Positions 27,243 through 35,532 of a stretch of 64,000 nucleotides of DNA are shown piece after piece. Numbering within the stretch: the stretch's first letter is position 1; each line of letters starts with the position of its first letter. A program made the position numbers and the translations under genes. Under the pieces are notes generated by a model that worked only from the letters and a program-made list of their open reading frames with translations, was not told the origin of the DNA and made no database searches. Origin of the DNA: an uncultured Acetatifactor sp. (GTDB taxonomy: Bacteria > Bacillota > Clostridia > Lachnospirales > Lachnospiraceae); assembly GCA_934402315.1 (NCBI GenBank), contig CAKRTS010000015.1, positions 30,638-94,637 on the forward strand, written 5' to 3'.

Positions 27243-27695
27243 CTACCCCCTCTCCAACAACCTGCGAAACCTTGCAACCGTGACGGCAATGCCACGACGA
27301 AACGGGCGCAGCCACAGCCAGATTGCTGCATACATGCGATAGAGCGGATTAACTGTTTCCACCTCTCTGCCCTTTCTCACAAATCCGGTCATAATTCCCC
27401 GGATCTGTTCCTTTGAAACAGGACCCTCTACAGCGGTCTGGTTATCGCCTACCATATAAAAGCCATCTGCACGCTTCCTCCAGATTCGATGCAGCACAAG
27501 GATACCGCCTTCCCGACGGTAAAGCACGACATCTCCACGCTTCAGGGCGGCCGGGGCAGCTGCCCGCAGAATTACCTCGTCACGCCCCGGACAAAGCAGT
27601 GGATACATGCTGTAGCCCTGCGGCATAATCCGAATCCGTTTTCCCTTACGCAAAAGCTCCTCTATGTCAATTCTGCCCGCCATACCTTCCTTCAC
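27243..27695 (-). CDS. S24/S26-family signal peptidase (SipW-like, Ser-His type)
   Basis: A 150-residue peptidase. The nucleophile serine lies in PQGYSMYPLL; RGDVVLYR follows; the general base appears to be the histidine of LVLHRIW rather than a lysine, as in SipW/ER-type signal peptidases; FYMVGDNQT is the conserved C-terminal block. A hydrophobic stretch near 115-128 could anchor it. The GTG start at 27695 is supported by GGAGG six bases upstream. Short S24/S26 peptidases of this kind accompany PqqD and HPr-kinase-like genes in gut Firmicutes (from memory). Here the kinase fusion is divergently encoded next door, which suggests it processes the exported protein at 31 kb. It is also first in the sbcDC transcript. 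Confidence 0.82.
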   Translation of the reverse strand: MKEGMAGRIDIEELLRKGKRIRIMPQGYSMYPLLCPGRDEVILRAAAPAALKRGDVVLYRREGGILVLHRIWRKRADGFYMVGDNQTAVEGPVSKEQIRGIMTGFVRKGREVETVNPLYRMYAAIWLWLRPFRRGIAVTVARFRRLLERG

Positions 27696-27742
27696 GTCTG
27701 ACCTCCGTCATCATCCGCTCCATCGATACCCCTGATAACTTT

Positions 27743-27771
27743 ATTGTGTGTGTGTTCGCGGAAAATGTCAA
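27743..27771 (-). promoter_or_regulatory. Promoter for signal peptidase-sbcDC
   Basis: Minus-strand TTGACA (27771-27766), 17-base spacer, CACAAT (27748-27743): a perfect -35 with a weak -10. Confidence 0.5.
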
Positions 27772-27841
27772 GTGAGACAAAATAATATTCCTGTAAAAGA
27801 CTTTGCCGCCAGCATAAATACTGGATTTTCTGTAGGTCTGC

Positions 27842-27850
27842 TGTTATACT
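27842..27850 (+). promoter_or_regulatory. Extended -10 promoter for the PqqD-kinase gene
   Basis: TG-T-TATACT at 27842-27850, an extended -10 element with only a weak -35 (TGGATT, 17 bases upstream). It is 40 bases before the kinase start and divergent from the signal-peptidase promoter. Confidence 0.5.
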
Positions 27851-27890
27851 GGACTTAACTGTTAATTTCCAAGGCAAAGGAGCTTCTCCC

Positions 27891-29126
27891 ATGAAAGAAT
27901 ACCATATAGGAAACTACTACAAGACTGAAATCTGTGGTACCCCTTATCTGCTTTCCTACGGTCAGTCCTCTGCAGAGGGCGGTTTCGTCCTTCGTCTGAA
28001 CGAAAGCGGCAGTCTGCTCTGGGACGGCATCTGCCGCGGTCTGGACAAGGCAGAGCTGCTCTCGCTCCTTGCCGAAAGCTATCAGGCGGCAGAAGAGGAG
28101 TTTCCCATTCTCCGACAGGATATCGGGCAATTTCTCGCTTTACTCAACGCCCACGGTATCCTCAATCCCCCATCCGCCATAGCAGACCTTCCTGCCATTC
28201 CCCGCTCTGCCTCTGGCACAGCAGGTCTCCATGCCGCTTCCGTCTCTGCCTCCGGCACGACGGATTTCCACGTTGCTTCCGATACCGATACCTGTACCTT
28301 CCGTATCGGCACGCTGAACGTCTCCTGCAGCGGCGCGGAAAAGCTTTGTGAGCAATATTTTAAAAGGTTTTACTGTGCTCCGGCCGCGCCCGATCTGCAC
28401 ATCAATATCCTCCGTCATGCGCCTTTACCAAAGCGGAACGGAAATATACTACTGCGAACCCGCGAGCTGGTTCTCTACGACTGCGAAGCTTTCTACCTCT
28501 TTTCCTTCTCCGATGACTGGCACATCCATGAAATGCGGGTAAAGAAGGACGGTTCGGCAGCGGACATCTATTGCAGCCCTTCCTGCCCTGAAGAGCATAC
28601 GGATGCACTGTTCCACGCGATCCGCTTTGCCTTTCTCTTCATTGCACAAAAAAGAGGGCTGTTCGCCCTCCATTCCGCCTCCCTGCTCCACCACGGCAGG
28701 GCATGGCTCTTCTCCGGCTGCTCCGGCACGGGAAAGTCCACGCATACCGCCCTATGGCAGCAGGAGTTCAGTACACTCCTGTTGAACGGGGATCTGAACC
28801 TCCTCGGGATATCAGACGGCATTCCTACTGTATACGGACTCCCCTGGTGCGGAACCTCAGAGATCTGTACCCCGGAGAATTATCCTTTGGGCGGCATCGT
28901 CTTTTTAAAACAGGCTCCGTATAACCGTGCAACACGCCTCTCCCATGAGGACGCCTCGCTCGCACTCTTCCAGAGACTGATTTCTCCATCGTGGACAGAG
29001 GCTCTCACCGCTGAAAATCTCGGATTTTCCGTCACGCTCTGCAGACAGATTCCCTGTTTCCGTCTGGAATGCACAAAGGACGCAGAAGCCGCGGAGGTCA
29101 TGCGCGCCGCTATCGACGCCCTGTAG
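27891..29126 (+). CDS. PqqD domain fused to HPr-kinase-like kinase
   Basis: A 411-residue fusion. Residues 1-90 resemble PqqD, the peptide-recognition fold (FVLRLNESGSLLWDGICRG, FPILRQDIGQFLALLNAHGIL). Residues about 98-123 are a linker made of two 13-residue repeats. Residues about 130-411 resemble HprK-related kinases: HSASLLHHGRAWLFSG leading to P-loop GCSGTGKST (276-284), then NGDLNLLGI and GLPWCGTSEICTPENYPLGGIVFLKQA. Related kinases phosphorylate lasso-peptide residues (paeninodin) or occur in exosortase-type exopolysaccharide loci; no HPr-binding role is implied. AAAGGAG precedes the ATG. It converges on the ABC exporter gene, which ends 13 bases away. Phosphorylation of the leader-bearing protein at 31 kb is my inference. 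Confidence 0.85.
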   Translation: MKEYHIGNYYKTEICGTPYLLSYGQSSAEGGFVLRLNESGSLLWDGICRGLDKAELLSLLAESYQAAEEEFPILRQDIGQFLALLNAHGILNPPSAIADLPAIPRSASGTAGLHAASVSASGTTDFHVASDTDTCTFRIGTLNVSCSGAEKLCEQYFKRFYCAPAAPDLHINILRHAPLPKRNGNILLRTRELVLYDCEAFYLFSFSDDWHIHEMRVKKDGSAADIYCSPSCPEEHTDALFHAIRFAFLFIAQKRGLFALHSASLLHHGRAWLFSGCSGTGKSTHTALWQQEFSTLLLNGDLNLLGISDGIPTVYGLPWCGTSEICTPENYPLGGIVFLKQAPYNRATRLSHEDASLALFQRLISPSWTEALTAENLGFSVTLCRQIPCFRLECTKDAEAAEVMRAAIDAL

Positions 29127-29139
29127 GAAACGCCGCAAA

Positions 29140-30918
29140 CTAAAAGTCCTCAATCAGCTGCCGGATTTCCGCCTCCGACAGCACAACACATTTCTGATCC
29201 CGGATGCCGTACACCCTCTGGCACAGGTTAAGCACGGTCGGACGATGGGTCGTCAGGATACAGGTTCTCGGATGGTCGTCCTTCACGATGTTTCTCAGGA
29301 CAGCACGCTCCGTCGCCACATCCAGCGCCGAGGTCGCCTCATCCAGCAGAAGAATCGGTGCGTCCCGGAGAAGGGCTCTGGCAATCGCCAGACGCTGTGC
29401 CTGTCCTTCTGATACGCCGCCTCCCCGCTCTTTCAGACTGCTGTGAATGCCCTCCGGCATTCTCTCCACAAATTCCCATGCGCAGGCGGCCTTCAGGGCT
29501 TCCATGATTTCTTCATCCGTAGCCTCCGGTTTCACGTTACGCATATTCTCTGCAATCGTACCGGAAAACATGGTATTCCCCTGTGGCACATAAGAAAAAA
29601 GCTTCCTTGTCGAGGGCGTAAGCGGCACACTGTCTCCCGCCGTTCCCTGCTTCCCCCATCCGGTAAGCATGGCATTCCCCTCTTTTGCTGCCATCAGTGA
29701 TAAGATCAGGCGCAGCATAGTCGTCTTCCCTTCTCCGGAGGGGCCTACCAAAGCAATGATTTCATGAGGATTGACCTCAAGCGATGCCCCGGAAAAGACC
29801 TGGGTGCCGTTATGGTAGGTGTAGCTGACATCCTTCATCTGCAGACTGATCCCTGTATCACGGTATTTTTCATAAAAAGCAACCACTTCCTTATCCTGAC
29901 TGTAATCCTCCCTGGGCATTTCCACAATATCCATAAGACGTCCCGCAGAGGTCGTCAGGCTGATGCTGGCAGGTACCAGCGAAATAAGATTATGTAACGC
30001 TCCCGTCAGCGTACCGGATAAGCCTAAAAACATCGTCATGGAGCCATAGCTGATAGCACCGCTCCACACTCTGTAAATTCCCCAGCCGTAGGCTGCGTAG
30101 GAGACCAGCATACTGACTACGGATAAAAGCATGGAGGTTCTCATGGACATCTTCTGGAAATCCAGCTTCATTCCAATATATTCCTTCTGCAATCCGGTCA
30201 GTTTATTGATATAAAGCTTTATGAGGTCAAAAGCCTTGATGGTCTGTATATTGGAAAATGTCTCCTGATTGAAGCCTGACATTTTCGCGCCCATTGCCGC
30301 ACTGCGCTGGTTGTTGTTCACCATCCGCCGCATCAGGGTTTTGGACAGAAGCAGGCTCACCGGCATTCCCAGAAATGCAAATAGCACAAAGGAAATATCA
30401 TAATATGTCATGACAGCAAAGGCACTGACAAACCGGAACACATAAATGATCAGATTCGGAATAAAATTCAACACGCCGGAGGAGATATTGGAAGCATCAC
30501 TGCTCCATCTTGTCAGCAGATCTCCCGTGTGATAATTCGTCAGGGATTCCCAGTCCGTCTCCAGAATCTTTGCAAAAATATCCGACTTAATCTCTGCATC
30601 CACCTTCATGCTGATCCAGCCGGAGGCATAACCGGAAATCTGGCTCATAAAAGCAGTACCGATATTCAGTCCGAGCATAATGGCAAAGGTCTGGATCAGT
30701 GCTCCGGACTTATAGCCGGTAATGATATCTACCAGATTTCTGGACACCATGCTCATGAGCAGGCTGATTACGGCACCGACCATTCCCAGCGCTGTATAAA
30801 AAACCATGGCAAGCCAGTAATGCCTTGCATACCCGTAAATCCACTGGGTCTGCTTCCACATTTCCCGCAACCGGCCTGCCTTAATCCGCTCCAGATAAAA
30901 AAGCAATTTATTTTTCAT
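29140..30918 (-). CDS. ABC exporter (fused membrane and ATPase domains)
   Basis: A 592-residue type IV (ABCB-like) exporter. Six membrane helices occupy about 20-310; the ATPase domain shows Walker A GPSGEGKTT, a Q-loop at YVPQGNTMF, a signature VSEGQAQRLAIARA (deviating from LSGGQ), Walker B ILLLDEATSALD and the H-loop TTHRPT. It has no N-terminal C39 peptidase domain, so leader removal would need a separate enzyme. The start at 30918 is chosen because the earlier in-frame ATG lies inside the terminator hairpin of the preceding gene. It follows the leader-bearing protein gene and is its likely exporter. Confidence 0.88.
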   Translation of the reverse strand: MKNKLLFYLERIKAGRLREMWKQTQWIYGYARHYWLAMVFYTALGMVGAVISLLMSMVSRNLVDIITGYKSGALIQTFAIMLGLNIGTAFMSQISGYASGWISMKVDAEIKSDIFAKILETDWESLTNYHTGDLLTRWSSDASNISSGVLNFIPNLIIYVFRFVSAFAVMTYYDISFVLFAFLGMPVSLLLSKTLMRRMVNNNQRSAAMGAKMSGFNQETFSNIQTIKAFDLIKLYINKLTGLQKEYIGMKLDFQKMSMRTSMLLSVVSMLVSYAAYGWGIYRVWSGAISYGSMTMFLGLSGTLTGALHNLISLVPASISLTTSAGRLMDIVEMPREDYSQDKEVVAFYEKYRDTGISLQMKDVSYTYHNGTQVFSGASLEVNPHEIIALVGPSGEGKTTMLRLILSLMAAKEGNAMLTGWGKQGTAGDSVPLTPSTRKLFSYVPQGNTMFSGTIAENMRNVKPEATDEEIMEALKAACAWEFVERMPEGIHSSLKERGGGVSEGQAQRLAIARALLRDAPILLLDEATSALDVATERAVLRNIVKDDHPRTCILTTHRPTVLNLCQRVYGIRDQKCVVLSEAEIRQLIEDF

Positions 30919-30940
30919 CCTTGTTTCTATTCCTTTATCC

Positions 30941-30971
30941 AAAAAAAGCACCATCCCTATTCAGATGGTGC
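30941..30971 (-). terminator. Terminator between the leader-bearing protein and its ABC exporter
   Basis: Perfect eight-pair stem GCACCATC with GATGGTGC, eight-base loop, then TTTTTTT on the minus strand. It follows the small gene's stop by 13 bases and would reduce transcription into the exporter gene. Confidence 0.85.
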
Positions 30972-30984
30972 TCAAAAGACATTC

Positions 30985-31386
30985 TTAGTTCGGACAGGTA
31001 TAAGTAAGACCTGTTATCTGCAAATCTGCCGCGGTACTGCTGGTTACCCGAATGGCAAATCCCAGATTCTCTGTTTCATTCGTCGTACCTATGTTACACC
31101 CTATCGTCACCGCATTTCCGCTGCAGCTTGTAGGATAACCACTCGTACTGGTTGCACCGGTAATCGGCTGGTTAAAGGTAAGCGTAATGACCGGATACGC
31201 TACATGATGTTCCGGATTGCTGTGGCTTCCATTAATCTGGAATTCCTGACCCTCACCCTCTGACGGAACATTATTAGAGGTCTTATAGTAAGTAAAAGTC
31301 CAACATCCTGAAGCTCCGCTCGCAAGATAAACTCCCTCAGACATCTGCTCTGTCTTAACTAACATCGGTCTTTCATAATTCATCAT
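30985..31386 (-). CDS. Leader-bearing small protein, candidate modified/exported peptide substrate
   Basis: A 133-residue protein of no family I can name. Residues 1-24 look like a leader: charged, helical and ending in small residues (YERPMLVKTEQMSEGVYLASG). There is no hydrophobic signal peptide. The rest is rich in Thr, Ser, Gly and Asn with alternating strand-like segments and four cysteines (28, 88, 97, 131), ending TCPN. I recall similar KPML...EGVYAASG leaders in small gut-Firmicute proteins beside PqqD/kinase genes. The start at 31386 follows AGAGGTG by six bases. It has its own strong promoter and terminator and is followed by an ABC exporter. That it is a substrate of the kinase, nucleotidyltransferase and peptidase is inference. 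Confidence 0.7.
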   Translation of the reverse strand: MMNYERPMLVKTEQMSEGVYLASGASGCWTFTYYKTSNNVPSEGEGQEFQINGSHSNPEHHVAYPVITLTFNQPITGATSTSGYPTSCSGNAVTIGCNIGTTNETENLGFAIRVTSSTAADLQITGLTYTCPN

Positions 31387-31437
31387 AATCTGCACCTCTC
31401 CCTCAAATACAAATAAACTCTGCAACTTACTGTTCTT

Positions 31438-31466
31438 ATTTTACTAAAACTTTACATAAATGTCAA
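31438..31466 (-). promoter_or_regulatory. Near-consensus sigma-A promoter for the leader-bearing protein
   Basis: Minus-strand TTGACA (31466-31461), 17-base spacer, TAAAAT (31443-31438): eleven of twelve consensus bases. The -35 element overlaps the stop codon region of the upstream polysaccharide gene. It makes the small gene a unit of its own inside the cluster. Confidence 0.82.
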
Positions 31467-32938
31467 TTCTTTTGTGATAAAAGTCTGTTAATTATTTCGA
31501 CAATATTCAATTTATTGACTGTAAATTTCCCAATTTGATACCCGTTTTCTCCCATTGTCTGCTCATTTGCAAAAATAATCCGCTCTTCTGTTACCGGATC
31601 GCTCATCTGAAGCCAGACCGTGAAGCCTGCGCCCTCGATCTCAGGCATGGGCAGCTGTACCGTGAAAACAGCCTCCTGCTCCGTCCGGTCTCCTCCGGTC
31701 AGACCCGATAGGTCTGCCGGAAACTCCTTCTCATAAATGCTCCCGCCATCCTCCGCGCACAGGACAAGCCTCATGTCGCACGCCCTGTAAAGCGGCGCAA
31801 AGCCGACGTTTTTCAAGGAAAAAGAAAGCTCCACCGCCTCCTGCCCGGGCTCCTGCGACAGCTCCGCCCCCGAGAGCAGCAGCCGGTAACCGAGATGCCT
31901 CGATATGTAGGTCAGACCGTCCATGCCGTCAAAGCAGTCCCCCGTGTGGACTGTGTCCGCCGCCCATTTTTCCAGAACTTTTCTGTCATAATTCTCATTC
32001 AGGTAAGTGACATGCATTGTCCGCAGATCCGCGATCGCCGTCTCAAGATCATTGAAGGCGTTGTCCACAATCACCTCGCCGCCGTTGGGGACTTTTCCAC
32101 AGAGCTCCTCCTGAAATGCAAGCTCCTCCGTCCTCGTCCACGCAGCGGTCTCTCCCGCCTCCGCTCTCGTCTGCCCGCCATAGGTTCCGTAATCGCTCTC
32201 GCTCCCCAGCATTCCGTCGTTGAACAGCCCGAGCCGCCGTGCCATTTCACCGTCAGCCCCGGCAATGTCCGCAGTTCCCGTGATCTTTCTCCACTGCGCC
32301 GGTGTGCGCACCGCGAGAAAGGTCGTCTCGTCCGTGCATTCCAGAAGCTGTGCCGTCAGCTGTCTCATGGAGTCCTGATCCGCATAGCGCGTCCCGTTCA
32401 TCTCCCCCCAGTTGCCGATAAACAATCCCTGCAGGGTAAAGATGCAGTCCTTGTAGGTCTTTAAGATACCGCCAAGCTGCTCCATATGTCCTGTGATAAT
32501 ACCGATGTCCTGCGGCTCATACTGCTCATTTTCCCCGTACCAGTCGTAGAGGAAACGGACGATCCAGCGCTTATCCGTCCCGGAGACCGCCTGAAACAGA
32601 TTCTCGATATTTTCCAGTGCCGCACTGCTGAGCGCACCGCCGCGGTATTCCTGCAGGTTGATCTGCAGCATGGCAAGCGTTGTGTCCGTATCCTCCTTCA
32701 TGCGCTCCGCAAGCTCCGCCGCATAATCGACCGGCTCCTCCTTGATCCGGAAGCCGTAAATGGCATAAAAGCCCCTGTCAGGATTCCGCAGCTCCTCTGC
32801 GGATTCCGTGAAGTGCACCGTCTCCGCCTGTATGCGCCACCGGAAGCGCTGCACGAATTCTCTGCCGAGGAGTCCGAGCGCGCCGAGCGTCACCAGAAGC
32901 ATGACCGCAGTTAAAATTTTTCCCGCCGTTCTTCTCAT
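31463..32938 (-). CDS. Membrane-anchored DUF4874/DUF4832 protein A
   Basis: A 491-residue protein with one N-terminal membrane helix (about 8-28), which places the rest outside the cell. The NPDRGFYAIYGFRI opening, RFLYDWYGEN, LFIGNWGEMNGTRY, VRTPAQW, LGLFNDGMLGSESDYGTY and YLNENYD blocks match, from memory, the DUF4874-DUF4832 family, thought to form a TIM-barrel-like domain plus a beta-sandwich. WGEM and ND/SESD acidic residues are placed like glycosidase catalytic groups. A paralogue sits at 39.3-40.5 kb. A role in trimming or binding the exopolysaccharide is inference. Its start overlaps the end of the upstream gene by four bases. Confidence 0.75.
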   Translation of the reverse strand: MRRTAGKILTAVMLLVTLGALGLLGREFVQRFRWRIQAETVHFTESAEELRNPDRGFYAIYGFRIKEEPVDYAAELAERMKEDTDTTLAMLQINLQEYRGGALSSAALENIENLFQAVSGTDKRWIVRFLYDWYGENEQYEPQDIGIITGHMEQLGGILKTYKDCIFTLQGLFIGNWGEMNGTRYADQDSMRQLTAQLLECTDETTFLAVRTPAQWRKITGTADIAGADGEMARRLGLFNDGMLGSESDYGTYGGQTRAEAGETAAWTRTEELAFQEELCGKVPNGGEVIVDNAFNDLETAIADLRTMHVTYLNENYDRKVLEKWAADTVHTGDCFDGMDGLTYISRHLGYRLLLSGAELSQEPGQEAVELSFSLKNVGFAPLYRACDMRLVLCAEDGGSIYEKEFPADLSGLTGGDRTEQEAVFTVQLPMPEIEGAGFTVWLQMSDPVTEERIIFANEQTMGENGYQIGKFTVNKLNIVEIINRLLSQKN

Positions 32939-35466
32939 TGCGCCTCCAACTGAAACAGACGATAGACGTTCTGCTTAATCAGGTAACAGACAAAGTCATC
33001 ATCCTCATAATAGACCGCCGTCTCCTGCGGATACAGCGTCGAAAAGCTCTCAAACCACAGGTATGCCTTCGACTCCAGAATCGTCCGGCTCTCCAGATTA
33101 GAATAATTCTGCGACAGCTTGGAATAGGTTCTGAGCGGCTCCGCAGCCGCTGTCTCCGAGATCTCGGATGCGCTGATCGCGCTGCCCTCGCTGTAATTCG
33201 TGCTGTAATACTGCGTGTACTTTTCCTCCGCCAGCCACGCGGGGCCGGTCTGGAAATGGCTCTGGGCATACTTAATCGGCTTTTTTTCCACATAGAGGAA
33301 TATATACTCTGTCGGAATGGTATAGTTCTCTCCGGTCGTTCTCAGCATGAACTGAAACAGCTCCTCATGCCGCCCCTTCTCAATCACATGATAAAGCTCA
33401 TCCGTGGGAGACACAATCGTATAGCTGTGCTCCGGGAAGCTGTCCATGATCTCATTTGTCACGCGCACCACTGAATTATAGCGTGTCAGCTCGTTGTAGA
33501 GGTAGCCGTGATAGAAGCCAAGCTGCTTCGCCGCGACATAGATTCCGCCGACGCCGAGGATCAGCAGCACAGGCAAAGCCCTGCGCGCACCCGTCTGCGC
33601 TAGTGTTGCAAGGACAGCATCCGCCGGAATGGCTATCACCGCGAGGATCAGCAGCTGCTCCGTCGAACACAGTCTCGAACCGGCGATCAGCTCCGGCAGT
33701 CCCAGAAACGGTGCCGCGTAGAGCAGCATAAAGAATGCCGACATCAGCACGAGCAGCGGATAGCCGTCAAAGAAGGTCAGAAGCCTTCCATTCCTGAGCT
33801 TTCCGCGGAAAATCAGCGCCACCAGCGCCGTAATCAGCCGGTAGCAGAGCCAGAAGGCGAGCCCGAGCGCGGTAAATCCGACAATCCACGCCGCCCTCTC
33901 ACTCCTGTACAGGGTGACGTAGCCGTAGCTGTACACCTCCGCAGATTTTTCCCTGACGATTTCCCAGACGCGCTTAAAAATTCCTCCTGCCTGTGCCAGT
34001 TTCCCCCGGAGTCGTTCTGTAAATCCCGGGCTTGCGGGCTGCGCTGTTCCATCCCCCGCTTCCATCGTTCCGCCCGGAGCCGCCGTGCCCGAAGTCGAAT
34101 TGTCTCCCGGCGTGGGAACCTGCCCCTGTGCCTCCGCACCGGTTCCGCCCGTTCCCTGTTCCCCCGGAGCCGGAACCTCTGTCGTTCCCTGTCCCCCCGC
34201 CGCCGGAGTCTCCGTCGCCTCCTCCTTCTTGATCTGGTTGGTACGCCCCTCGTTGGTATCTGTTCCGTTGATGATGTTGACCGCCCAGCCGATGGAACCC
34301 TGAAAGCCGATCCCCTCCGCCAGCGCGAGTCCCATCGGTGCGACCGCGATGAACAGCCCTGCCGCCACCGCCGCCATCAGCGGCAGAAGCCGCTTCTTCC
34401 GAAAGCACGACACAAAGCGGCAGCCCGCCACGACCAGACACAGGAAGAACGCCATCATGGTCGCATAAAAGTGTATGACGAGAGATGCCGCGAGAGACAT
34501 CATGAACAGGAGTAAATTTTCATTTGTGAAAAGATATTTAAGCTTCCTGCCAATGCCCTTGGGGATATCCGTAAAATCCGCCTTGAGACACCGCAGCAGA
34601 AACAACGCACAGAGAAACTCCGTATACAGTCCGAATTCCTGCGGCAGCGTCCATTGCAGACGCGACATGCTGAATATCTCATCGATACAGACCAGATCGA
34701 CCGTGAGGAACATTGCCAGCACAAGGATCGCCGTCCCGCGCCACGCAAAGAGCTCTTTCAGGAAGAGATAAGCCGCCACGAGAAACACCGCCACATGAAC
34801 CCCTGCCAGAAAAAGCTGCGAACTGTAGATGCTGACACCGAACAGCACCCTGAGACTGTAAATAAAGCAATGCATCGCCTCAGGATAGATGCCCTCATAA
34901 AAGGGAGTGCCCTCCAGCAGCCCGTAGATCCAAGAGTGATGCCTGTACATATCGCCGAAGCCGTAAGAATGGTCGCAGAATGCGCCGTAGGTGAAATAGA
35001 TCATGCCGAACAGAACGACCAACGCGAGTACCACATACTCCGTAATGTGTCCCCGGGCGCTCTGCAGAAAGGCTTCCTGCCTTTTTCTCCTCCAGCTCCG
35101 GAAGCGGGTGCGCATATCCGACACAAAGAGCCGGATGCCGTAGGTTCCCGTAACAAGCCGGATCACCGTCTGCCGCAGCTCCTCCGTGACCCGGAACCGG
35201 TAGAGCAGCACCCCGAAGAAACTCCCGTAGAACAACAGCGCCACGAGCCAGCCGTGCAGAAGATGCAGAAGTCCAAGGCCAAGCACGACCGTGTTGACCA
35301 GAACCACCTGCACTGTCACGCAGAAGCAGAACCGGACGCTCCGGCTCTTCCCCCTCAGGTACCCGCCGAACACAACGGAGGGCCAGAGGAACATGACCGC
35401 TATATATGCAATGAGGACCTTGCCATATTCCAAAGCCCAGTACAATGTCTCCATACGAATTCTCAT
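32935..35466 (-). CDS. Large polytopic membrane protein with low-complexity loop
   Basis: An 843-residue membrane protein with roughly 12-14 hydrophobic helices in two blocks (about 10-410 and 530-660) and a C-terminal extracytoplasmic domain of about 190 residues. Between the blocks lies a Gly/Pro/Thr/Ala/Gln-rich low-complexity stretch (around residues 415-490). The DxY/H motifs after the early helices (GDMYRHHSWIYGL, GIYPEAMH) recall lipid-linked sugar transferases or polymerases of the GT-C type, but I cannot assign it. The frame is open to 35505 with a TTG; the ATG at 35466 (or 35454) is preferred. It is in the middle of the polysaccharide operon. Confidence 0.7.
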   Translation of the reverse strand: MRIRMETLYWALEYGKVLIAYIAVMFLWPSVVFGGYLRGKSRSVRFCFCVTVQVVLVNTVVLGLGLLHLLHGWLVALLFYGSFFGVLLYRFRVTEELRQTVIRLVTGTYGIRLFVSDMRTRFRSWRRKRQEAFLQSARGHITEYVVLALVVLFGMIYFTYGAFCDHSYGFGDMYRHHSWIYGLLEGTPFYEGIYPEAMHCFIYSLRVLFGVSIYSSQLFLAGVHVAVFLVAAYLFLKELFAWRGTAILVLAMFLTVDLVCIDEIFSMSRLQWTLPQEFGLYTEFLCALFLLRCLKADFTDIPKGIGRKLKYLFTNENLLLFMMSLAASLVIHFYATMMAFFLCLVVAGCRFVSCFRKKRLLPLMAAVAAGLFIAVAPMGLALAEGIGFQGSIGWAVNIINGTDTNEGRTNQIKKEEATETPAAGGQGTTEVPAPGEQGTGGTGAEAQGQVPTPGDNSTSGTAAPGGTMEAGDGTAQPASPGFTERLRGKLAQAGGIFKRVWEIVREKSAEVYSYGYVTLYRSERAAWIVGFTALGLAFWLCYRLITALVALIFRGKLRNGRLLTFFDGYPLLVLMSAFFMLLYAAPFLGLPELIAGSRLCSTEQLLILAVIAIPADAVLATLAQTGARRALPVLLILGVGGIYVAAKQLGFYHGYLYNELTRYNSVVRVTNEIMDSFPEHSYTIVSPTDELYHVIEKGRHEELFQFMLRTTGENYTIPTEYIFLYVEKKPIKYAQSHFQTGPAWLAEEKYTQYYSTNYSEGSAISASEISETAAAEPLRTYSKLSQNYSNLESRTILESKAYLWFESFSTLYPQETAVYYEDDDFVCYLIKQNVYRLFQLEAQ

Positions 35467-35532
35467 GCCTTTCAGTAACCTGCATGCCTTGAGCCGCAGG
35501 CGCAAATTTGCGTGTCAAAAATTCATTATATA

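Noticed and set aside
29140..30918. A bacteriocin-type exporter with built-in C39 leader peptidase
   Set aside because: The protein begins directly with membrane helices; there is no N-terminal cysteine-peptidase domain.
30985..31386. The small protein as an ordinary Sec-secreted protein
   Set aside because: The N-terminus is charged and lacks a hydrophobic core, so a normal signal peptide is absent.
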